54,728 nucleotides of DNA. Origin: Anaerolineales bacterium (GTDB taxonomy: Bacteria; Chloroflexota; Anaerolineae; Anaerolineales; UBA6663). Under the pieces are notes generated by a model, which saw nothing but the letters and a program-made list of their open reading frames with translations, had not been told where the DNA came from and ran no database searches. The DNA is taken from contig JAEURK010000071.1 of assembly GCA_016789175.1 (NCBI GenBank), positions 1 through 54,728 of the forward strand. The letters run 5' to 3'. Shown here piece by piece: positions 47,988 through 54,728 of the stretch (position 1 is the first letter of the stretch; the number at the start of each line of letters is the position of its first letter). Made by a program: the position numbers and the translations under genes.

Positions 47988-48701
47988 ATGACCCGTTATC
48001 TCATCATCGGCGCGAGCCGTGGCCTGGGCGAGGTATTGCACCGCACGGTGCCTGTCGTCGGTGACAGGTGCTGGCTGGTCTCGCGCAGTGAGCCCGCTCT
48101 GCGACTCGCCGACGGCGTGACACGCACCTGGATCCGGGCCGACCTGACCGAACGCGCCTCGGCCGATGTGATCGCGCAGGCCATCGAGGCCGAGCCGCTC
48201 GACGTCGTGATCTACAACGCCGGCATCTGGGAGGACGAGGCCTTCTCGCCCGACTATCGCTTTGAAGACGTCAGCGACGAGGAGGATGCACGCGTGCTGG
48301 CCGTCAACCTGACGACCGCGATCCCGGTACTCAAACGCCTGATCCCGGCCTTGCGCCGCGGCGTGCGACCCAAGATCGTGTTGATCGGTTCGGTCAATGG
48401 GTTGCCGTACGTGAATGCGCCTGAGGTGGCCTACAACGCCTCGAAATTCGGGCTACGCGGCGTGGCGCATGCGCTCCGCACCGGGCTGCGGCGAGACCGG
48501 ATCGCAGTGACGATCCTCAATCCAGGGAGCTTTGGCGTCCCGCGGTTTGTCGACGGCCAATTGATCAACGCGACCGGCGGCGACGCAGACGCCTGTATTC
48601 CGCCGCAAGATCTGGCGACGCTGGTGCGCGCGATCGTGTCACTCTCCAACGCCACGGTCGTGCGTGAGTTGGATGTGATGGCGATGGAGGATCCCTGGTG
48701 A
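47988..48701 (+). CDS. Short-chain dehydrogenase/reductase
   Basis: A 237-residue classical SDR. GASRGLG (8-14) binds the cofactor, VIYNAGIW is the structural NAG motif, and IGSVNG...YNASKFG supply catalytic Ser, Tyr and Lys. The basic residues after the second strand (SRSEPALRL) suggest NADP(H). The substrate is unknown. Its stop overlaps the GTG start of the AlkA-like gene, so the two are co-translated. A GGAGG ribosome-binding site precedes the ATG. Confidence 0.9.
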   Translation: MTRYLIIGASRGLGEVLHRTVPVVGDRCWLVSRSEPALRLADGVTRTWIRADLTERASADVIAQAIEAEPLDVVIYNAGIWEDEAFSPDYRFEDVSDEEDARVLAVNLTTAIPVLKRLIPALRRGVRPKIVLIGSVNGLPYVNAPEVAYNASKFGLRGVAHALRTGLRRDRIAVTILNPGSFGVPRFVDGQLINATGGDADACIPPQDLATLVRAIVSLSNATVVRELDVMAMEDPW

Positions 48702-49339
48702 GCACTCCGGCGGCCCTCGATGACACGGGGTTGGAGCGAGCGGCCCGTGTCCTGGCGCGTCGCGACCCGGCCCTGCGGGCCGTGTTGCGCACCTACGGCC
48801 CGCCCCCGCTCTGGGCGCGCGAGCCGGGCTTCGCCACGCTGGTACATCTCATCCTCGAGCAGCAGGTCTCGCTGGCCTCCGCCCTGGCGGCCTTCAAGAA
48901 CCTCAAGCGCGCCTGCCGTGGGGTGGTGACGCCGCGCAAAGTGCTGCGCTTCGATGATACGGAACTGAAGGCGATCGGCTTCAGCCGCCAGAAGGCCGGC
49001 TACGCGCGCGACCTGGCGCGGGCCATCCTCGATCGCCGTTTTGACCCGCACGCGCTCGCGCATCTGGACGACGACTCGGTGCGCCGACAATTGGTGGCGT
49101 TGAAGGGCATCGGGCCCTGGACGGCCGATGTGTATCTGTTGATGGTATTGCTCAGGCCGGATGCCTGGCCTCACGGCGATGTCGCACTCGCGGCAGCGGC
49201 CCAGGACGTGTACGGTCTCCCGAAACGCCCGAGCTTTGAGGAGCTCAACGCGCAGGCCGAGGGCTGGCGCCCGCATCGGGCCACGGCCGCCCGACTGTTG
49301 TGGCATCATTATCTGTCGACCCGCGGGCGCTCGGGCTGA
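48698..49339 (+). CDS. AlkA-like DNA-3-methyladenine glycosylase
   Basis: A 213-residue base-excision repair glycosylase of the HhH-GPD superfamily. The helix-hairpin-helix LKGIGPWTAD (about 136-145) and the catalytic Asp161 (HGDVAL) are present; no Fe-S Cys cluster follows, so it fits AlkA/MagIII rather than EndoIII. It lacks the N-terminal TBP-like domain of E. coli AlkA. GTG start overlapping the SDR stop (GTGA). Confidence 0.9.
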   Translation: MSTPAALDDTGLERAARVLARRDPALRAVLRTYGPPPLWAREPGFATLVHLILEQQVSLASALAAFKNLKRACRGVVTPRKVLRFDDTELKAIGFSRQKAGYARDLARAILDRRFDPHALAHLDDDSVRRQLVALKGIGPWTADVYLLMVLLRPDAWPHGDVALAAAAQDVYGLPKRPSFEELNAQAEGWRPHRATAARLLWHHYLSTRGRSG

Positions 49340-49387
49340 TTCTGTGGGCTATCGACCGCCAGGCGCAACGCAGGAGGCGCTTTGTTG

Positions 49388-51382
49388 ATGATGCGGGCAC
49401 AAGCAGATGGGGGCCGCCAAAGCCCCAGGTTCGAGCTACTCTGGATCGGGTTGTTGACGCTGCTGGGCCTCCTAACGCGCTGGCCCTATTGGCGGACCAT
49501 CCCGTTGCCCGGAGACGAAACCAATCAGGCCACCCTCGCGATGCACATCGCGCGCGGCGCGATCCTGCCGCTGACCGGCACCGACGCCTATACCGGCCCG
49601 TTCTTCGTCTACCTCATGGCCGGTTTCTATCGGCTGGGCGTCTCGGATCCGCTGCTCGGGCGTACCCTGCTGATGATCACCGGCGTGTTGTTGGTGCCGG
49701 TGATCTATGCGCTGGCCAGGCGTCTGACGGGTGACTGGCGGGCAGCCGGCGTGGCGGCGGCGCTGATCGCCACCAACCCGCACCTGATCGTGCTCAGCAG
49801 TCACCACGGCGCCGCGACCACAATGATGCCGTTTTTCGTCGGGCTGTATCTGTGGTGGATGATCGAGGCGCTGGATCGAGATCGTGCCGGCTGGTGGTTG
49901 GCTGCCGTCAGCGCCGGGGGTTTTGCGTTGCAGGCCAACCTCGTCGCCGTGCTCCCCTTGGCCGGCACCGGTCTGTGGTTTGCGTGGCAGGCCTGGCACC
50001 GGCCCGGTTTGCGCCGTCGCTGGTGGCTGTGGATGGCGGCGGCTATTGTCATCGTCCTGGCGCTATCGGCGCCTGTCATCGTCCATAACCTGTTCTTCAG
50101 GGCCAACACGCTGACGCAATTGCAGGACCGCGGGTATCTGTGGGAGTCGAACCCGACACTGCAGACCTATCTGTTCAATCTCGTCCGCCTCGTTCTGCAG
50201 GTCGGTCGACAGACGGCCGGGGTGATGGGCGGCGAGGAGGCGCTTGGGCCGCTTCTCGGCCTCCCGTTGCTCACGATCCTGTGGGCGCTCGGCGGCCTGT
50301 TGGTCTTGCCCGCCCGGGCGCGCTGGTTGACGGCTGCGGCGCTCGCACCGTATGTGGTCGTGCCCTGGTATAGCGCCCACTTCGGCATCCTCACGCCCGT
50401 GCGTTTCACGGCGTATATGACCCTGCTCCTCAGTTGCGGCATGGGCGCGCTGGCCGCTGAGGCCTGTCGTTGGGTGGAGCACCGGTGGCGGCCGATCCGG
50501 CTGGCTCCTCTGGGGCTGGCCCTGGCGGTTGCGCTGCTTCCGCTTCAGGGCCTGTCCGGCTACTACGCTTACACACTCGAGCACGGGGAGGATGGCGCTC
50601 TGGTCGAGGATCTGGCCCACGAGATCGCGAGCGTCGATCCCGGCGTCAGGCTCTTCATCGTCTTCTCGGATGCTATGCTGGCCGGGCTGGGCGTGCCTTA
50701 CATCTGGCAGGCGTATGCCACCATGCAAGGGCGCGCGTTCGAGTTCGTGCCGCTCGAGCAGGTGCTCGGTCGCCTCTATACGGAACCCGGTCCGGCGTTG
50801 ATCCTGTGCACGCCGGAGGAGGCCGCGCGGTTGTCCGAGTTTGGGGTGCTGGACGGCTATGAGCCGGTCACGCCGGTCGATGCGGATCGCCTGGGGTATC
50901 GGCTCTACCGGCTTGACCCGGCGACGCTACACCGACCGGATTTCGTGTTCACGGGCGAGCGGGCAACGACGCTCCAGCCGGGCCTGGTCCTCAACGCCCG
51001 GGTCGGTGGGTTGGAGCTGATCGGCCTCGAGGCGCCGCCGACGATCGCTCGAGGCGAAACCGCGGCGCTGACGCTCTACTGGCGCCGCGTCGAGCCGATG
51101 GAGCGCGACACCTACACCCTGTTTGTCCATCTCTTGCAGCCGGATGGGTCTGCGCTGGTCGCGCAGGTCGATCGGGTGCTTGGGCGGGCCGTGTATCCCG
51201 TCAACGCCTGGGGGCAGGCCGAGGTGATCGTAGATGCGGTCGACCTGTCGATCCCGGCCGATGTGCCGCCGGGTCTGTACCCGCTCCGAATCGGAGTCTA
51301 CCGTTATCCCAGCCTTGAGCGGCTCACCGTGCCGGATGGCACCGACAACGCCGTCGACGCGCTTGTGCTTGACGTCCGCTAG
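49388..51382 (+). CDS. GT39-like (ArnT/PMT type) membrane glycosyltransferase
   Basis: A 664-residue protein. The first half contains about 10-11 transmembrane helices; the first periplasmic loop has the GDETNQA motif, where the acidic pair fits the catalytic site of GT-C enzymes using polyprenyl-phosphate sugars. The C-terminal 200 residues form a soluble strand-rich domain ending GLYPLRIGVYRYPSLERL. The product and acceptor are unknown. The start is uncertain among TTG, TTG and ATG codons 3-10 bases after AGGAGG; the ATG is chosen. It converges with a homologous gene 18 bp away. Confidence 0.85.
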   Translation: MMRAQADGGRQSPRFELLWIGLLTLLGLLTRWPYWRTIPLPGDETNQATLAMHIARGAILPLTGTDAYTGPFFVYLMAGFYRLGVSDPLLGRTLLMITGVLLVPVIYALARRLTGDWRAAGVAAALIATNPHLIVLSSHHGAATTMMPFFVGLYLWWMIEALDRDRAGWWLAAVSAGGFALQANLVAVLPLAGTGLWFAWQAWHRPGLRRRWWLWMAAAIVIVLALSAPVIVHNLFFRANTLTQLQDRGYLWESNPTLQTYLFNLVRLVLQVGRQTAGVMGGEEALGPLLGLPLLTILWALGGLLVLPARARWLTAAALAPYVVVPWYSAHFGILTPVRFTAYMTLLLSCGMGALAAEACRWVEHRWRPIRLAPLGLALAVALLPLQGLSGYYAYTLEHGEDGALVEDLAHEIASVDPGVRLFIVFSDAMLAGLGVPYIWQAYATMQGRAFEFVPLEQVLGRLYTEPGPALILCTPEEAARLSEFGVLDGYEPVTPVDADRLGYRLYRLDPATLHRPDFVFTGERATTLQPGLVLNARVGGLELIGLEAPPTIARGETAALTLYWRRVEPMERDTYTLFVHLLQPDGSALVAQVDRVLGRAVYPVNAWGQAEVIVDAVDLSIPADVPPGLYPLRIGVYRYPSLERLTVPDGTDNAVDALVLDVR

Positions 51383-51400
51383 GGGAGATGTCGCAGCGCG

Positions 51401-53362
51401 TCAGGGCACACGCGTCATCCACGCGTCGCCGGCCGGCTGGCCGGCTGCATCCAGGATCGACAGGCGCCGCAGTTCGGGATACGTGTAGCTGCCCAAATGG
51501 ACGGTGTAGGGCCCGGCCGGCGCATCGGCCGGGAGCGGGATCGTCACATGGTTCAGCAGCACATCGCCAACCTGCCAGCTGCCGACATCGACGCCGCCAA
51601 TGTCGGCCTGCGCGATCTTTTGTTCACCGGCATATACATGGTGGAACCAGTGCACGCCGTAAGCCGGCACGGTTGTGATGCTCCAATACGTCACAACTTC
51701 GAGCGCAGCGTCCGTCGGTGTGACGCGCAAGCCGATCAGGCGCGCGCCGCTCTCCCACAGCGCCCATTGCTCCTCCGGCAGGGTGTCTGTTACAAACGCA
51801 CCGTCCACCCGCGCGTACGTGTAGCGGCTCTGCCCATCCCGGAGCAGAGATGTTTCGAGGATCAGCGGGCCGGCCACAAACGGCTTGATCCAATCCAGGG
51901 CGGCCTCGCGGCCGGGGGCCAGGAGGTATTGCGACGGCGCACCGCGCAGGATCATGGCCTGGCTCGGGTCGACGAAGCGTTGCGTCAGGCCGAGCGTCAG
52001 CGCCCGAAGCGCGCCCGCTTCCGGTTCGATTGCCGGATCCGCGCCCTGCGCCACGAGGATCACGTCGGTGACCTGCCCGGCTGCCACGGCCGCGCGGGCC
52101 AGGTCCGCGACCTTGAGGCCGCTGGCGATCGGCTCGGCGTAGCCGCCGGGCGTCGTCGGCTGTGTGGCCACGAGCGACAGCAAGGTCTGAAACGTCAGCG
52201 CCTGCCAGCCCAACACGAGCACCAGGCCGGCGCTCGCGGCGGCGCGCCCCGTTCGCGTCAGCCAGAGGCGATCCAGCGCCAGGCCCATCAGGATGAAGGG
52301 CGCCGGATACAGCGGCAGATAGTAGTGCGTGTAGGCGGATAGGGGCAGCAGGCCGTACAGCGTGATCGGGGCCAGAAACCAGGTCAGCGTCACGATCGCC
52401 AACTCATTCTCGGTCGAGCGCAGCCAGGCCCCGCGCAAGAGGCGGGCCCCGACCCAAACGATCGCGCCGATCAAGAAGAGCGCCTGAACCGCGTGAAAGA
52501 CGTTCGTCCACTCGGGCACGACTGCGACCCACCGGGCGTACGCCGGGCCGGTGAGATCGCTGATATGCCAGCCACCGCTCAGCCAGAGCGGGAACTGCAG
52601 CTTCAAAAGCGGATCCAGGGCCGGCGCGCTGCTGGCGGCGCCTCGATCGAGCAGGCGCCGGAAATCTCCAAAGTCGTTTTGAACCTGGTGAGCCAGGTAC
52701 GCGCCCACCACCAACAAGAGCGGGGCCATACCCACCAGTGCGGGCTTGAGGCGGAGTGTGCGCCAGGCTGGGATCAGCAACAGCGCGGCAACCACGACCA
52801 GGCTCACTGAAGACAAATGCGTCCCGATGCAAAGCGCCAACCCGATGCCGGCGATCGCCCAGCCCCGGGCCGAACGCCGCGCGCGCACTTCAAGGATGCC
52901 CGTGATCAGGACCAGCGTGTAAAGGGGCAGGGGCTCGATCGGCACCTTGCGGGCCGTGATCACGGCCCAGGGCGCGACCGCGAACAGCAACGCCGCCAGC
53001 AGCGCCGCCCGCTGGTTGAAATACCGTTGCGTCATCCACCAGCACCCGGCAACCGCAGCGACGCCCAACAATCCGCGATACACAGCGGCCACCTGCAGGT
53101 CTGGGCTGACCAGGAAGGGCAGGGCCAGGGTGTAAAGATAAACCGGGGGATGCGGGAGGACGCTGCCGCTGTTCAACGCGATCAGCCGAACCCCCCCATG
53201 GGCGATATCAAAGGCCTGGTTCAAGGCGGAGGCTTCATCCCCAGCGAGGTCGAGCAACTCCGGGCGCTCGACCCGCAAGGCCGTCGCTACGATCAGGATC
53301 CCGACGAGCAACGCCAGAGGCCACGACAGCCGTTCGGACAAGCGTCGCCACAGACCGGTCAT
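51401..53362 (-). CDS. GT39-like membrane glycosyltransferase
   Basis: A 653-residue protein of the same kind as its convergent neighbour: about 10-12 transmembrane helices in the first 420 residues, an acidic loop motif LAGDEASALN after the first helix, an HPPVYLYTLALPF helix start, and a C-terminal strand-rich domain ending GPYTVHLGSYTYPELRRLSILD, matching the neighbour's ending. It probably glycosylates a lipid or protein on the outer face of the membrane. Its start overlaps the stop of the J-domain/FGE gene by 4 bases. Confidence 0.85.
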   Translation of the reverse strand: MTGLWRRLSERLSWPLALLVGILIVATALRVERPELLDLAGDEASALNQAFDIAHGGVRLIALNSGSVLPHPPVYLYTLALPFLVSPDLQVAAVYRGLLGVAAVAGCWWMTQRYFNQRAALLAALLFAVAPWAVITARKVPIEPLPLYTLVLITGILEVRARRSARGWAIAGIGLALCIGTHLSSVSLVVVAALLLIPAWRTLRLKPALVGMAPLLLVVGAYLAHQVQNDFGDFRRLLDRGAASSAPALDPLLKLQFPLWLSGGWHISDLTGPAYARWVAVVPEWTNVFHAVQALFLIGAIVWVGARLLRGAWLRSTENELAIVTLTWFLAPITLYGLLPLSAYTHYYLPLYPAPFILMGLALDRLWLTRTGRAAASAGLVLVLGWQALTFQTLLSLVATQPTTPGGYAEPIASGLKVADLARAAVAAGQVTDVILVAQGADPAIEPEAGALRALTLGLTQRFVDPSQAMILRGAPSQYLLAPGREAALDWIKPFVAGPLILETSLLRDGQSRYTYARVDGAFVTDTLPEEQWALWESGARLIGLRVTPTDAALEVVTYWSITTVPAYGVHWFHHVYAGEQKIAQADIGGVDVGSWQVGDVLLNHVTIPLPADAPAGPYTVHLGSYTYPELRRLSILDAAGQPAGDAWMTRVP

Positions 53363-54600
53363 GCGTCCGCCACTGCCTGCGCCACCACGCGGAAGCCGAT
53401 GTTGGACCGGCGCTTGAACGGGTAATCCCAGTTGCGCGCGGCCACGCGCGCATGGCGGCGCGGCGAATCGAAAGCGCCGCCGCGGATGACAGCTCCGTCG
53501 CCGACTGTGGGGCCGATCGGGTCCTGAATCACCTGGCTCAACGCATAGGTGTCGGCGTCATACCAGTCCTTGCACCATTCCCAGACGTTGCCCAGCATGT
53601 CTTGCAGCCCATATGGGCTGTCGCCGGCCGGCGAATACGCCCCGACCGGGGTGGTGCCGGTGTGCCGGTGGTCGGCATTGGCGCGCTCGTCGCCCCAGGC
53701 GTCGCCCCACGGGAAGAGCTGGCCCTCGGTGCCGCGCGCTGCTTTTTCCCACTCCGCCTCGGTCGGCAGACGGTACATCCAGCCCGGGCCGCTCATCCAG
53801 TTGCAGAACGCCACGGCGTCATCCCAGGAGACCTGGGTCACCGGGTGCAGTTCGTGTCCGGGCGGGATCTCGGGGCCGGCCACGCGCAGGGCCGTTCGGT
53901 AGCGCGCGAAGTCGCGCCAGGTGACGAGCGTGCGTGAGATGAAGAACTCGGAGACGCGGACACGATGCTGCGGGCGCTCGGCGGGTTGGGCGTACATGTC
54001 TCGGGCGGGGTCGCTGCCCATCAGGAACTCGCCGGCCGGCACCCGGATCAACTCGATCGTCAGGTTGGGTGCGAGCGTGCACACCAACAGATTGCCGTGC
54101 ACAGCCGAGCGCGGATAGCGCGTGCGGGCGGCATGGCGCGCCTTCTCCTCATCTTCGCGCCGTTTGCGCTCGGCGTCTTCGGCGGCGCGTTTCTGGCGCG
54201 CCATGAATTCCTCGGTCTTGCGGGCCTCAGCCTCCTGGCGCATCCACTCGTCGGTGTCCTTGTTGCGCCGTTTGCGGCCGCCACTGCGTTTGTCGCCGTA
54301 GTATTCCGGGTATTCCGCGGCGCGTTGTTCCTCGCCGGTGCGCCAGATCGGATCCGCCGCGTCACGGCCGCGTTTGGCCTTCAGATGCACGGCATCGTAG
54401 GCGGCGCGCTTGACCGGGTCGTTCAGCGTGGCATAGGCCTCGTTGATCTTTTTGAGCCGGTCCTCGGCGTAGACGCGGACCGCGTCGTTGGCCTGACGCA
54501 GCCGGTCCGGGTGATGAAGGTGGACCTGGATGCGATAGGCGGCCTTGATCTCCTCGGCCGTCGCATAGGGCGCCACATCCAGCAGTTCGTAGAATTTCAC
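53359..54600 (-). CDS. J-domain protein fused to an FGE/sulfatase-modifying-factor domain
   Basis: A 413-residue fusion. Residues 1-70 form a J-domain with the HPD motif at 30-32 (HLHHPDRL), which stimulates Hsp70 ATPase. A charged coiled coil (about 95-165) follows. Residues 180-410 are an FGE-sulfatase (SUMF1-like) domain: IRVPAGEFLMGSD, TQVSWDDAVAFCNWM, RLPTEAEWEKAARG, GNVWEWCKDWY, VIRGGAFDSP and IGFRVV. The catalytic cysteine pair of true FGE near the C-terminus is not seen, so a binding role is more likely than formylglycine formation. It overlaps the following glycosyltransferase gene by 4 bases. Confidence 0.88.
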   Translation of the reverse strand: MKFYELLDVAPYATAEEIKAAYRIQVHLHHPDRLRQANDAVRVYAEDRLKKINEAYATLNDPVKRAAYDAVHLKAKRGRDAADPIWRTGEEQRAAEYPEYYGDKRSGGRKRRNKDTDEWMRQEAEARKTEEFMARQKRAAEDAERKRREDEEKARHAARTRYPRSAVHGNLLVCTLAPNLTIELIRVPAGEFLMGSDPARDMYAQPAERPQHRVRVSEFFISRTLVTWRDFARYRTALRVAGPEIPPGHELHPVTQVSWDDAVAFCNWMSGPGWMYRLPTEAEWEKAARGTEGQLFPWGDAWGDERANADHRHTGTTPVGAYSPAGDSPYGLQDMLGNVWEWCKDWYDADTYALSQVIQDPIGPTVGDGAVIRGGAFDSPRRHARVAARNWDYPFKRRSNIGFRVVAQAVADA

Positions 54601-54728
54601 GCCCGTACTGTATCACGGCTCCCTGATGAAACGCAGAGGCGGCGGCTCGGCGTGAGCCAGCCCCCCCCACACCTGGTTTGAAAAGGGGTATTGAAGGATA
54701 TGGCGCAAAAAATCGCGGGGGCGCAGGT

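Overview
The window is GC-rich bacterial DNA, densely packed with short operons on both strands. The gene mix best fits the Chloroflexota: a YCF45-type R3H ATPase, a PucC-like MFS protein, a one-chain succinate dehydrogenase anchor, a MoxR/VWA module and GT39 glycosyltransferases. This placement is inference from family recognition; no rRNA gene is present to settle it.

Left part (1-24850). A minus-strand run holds a rhomboid-like fragment, gmk, tmk and an R3H ATPase, with a plus-strand FmdB zinc-ribbon gene inside it. Next come a GNAT-like protein, two tandem paralogues of unknown function, a Cys-motif protein behind a near-consensus promoter, lpd, a small membrane protein, a PucC-like transporter, an M20 peptidase and a PHP phosphatase with an attenuator-like leader. 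The succinate dehydrogenase operon (fused anchor, sdhA, sdhB) follows, then tRNA-Arg(CCU), a 2-hydroxyacid dehydrogenase with a highly structured leader, a haem-binding protein, a cysteine-desulfurase-like enzyme, a TrhA-type membrane protein, an epimerase, an arginase-family protein and two small proteins.

Middle (24900-39550). An NAD-dependent formate dehydrogenase is encoded by a fused FdsG-FdsB chain, a HoxU-like iron-sulfur protein and a molybdopterin catalytic chain. Two small nuclease cassettes lie inside this operon. One (GxxExxY/PDDEXK) sits after fdsB. The other (DUF559, with a tandem palindrome array) sits exactly where other FdsA proteins are continuous, so fdsA appears to have been split. 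Downstream are an NMN adenylyltransferase-like protein, a PaaK-like ligase, and a MoxR ATPase / SnoaL / unknown / GNAT / zincin-VWA / unknown operon that carries a third cassette encoding an S23-type four-helix-bundle protein.

Right part (39550-54728). A QorB-like reductase and its Rrf2 regulator share a candidate 19-bp operator. Then come a YdjM-like membrane protein, a five-gene ABC exporter / two-component operon, an aldehyde dehydrogenase, an SDR plus AlkA-like glycosylase pair, two convergent GT39-like enzymes, and a J-domain protein fused to a formylglycine-generating-enzyme-like domain.

The most unusual theme is the repeats. At least five families of palindromic elements sit at, or within a few bases of, stop codons and sometimes supply the stop codon. 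Three elements of about 470-490 bp carry unrelated small genes (two nuclease folds and a four-helix bundle) between such repeats. Together they look like a set of small, stop-codon-seeking mobile cassettes that spare operon function.
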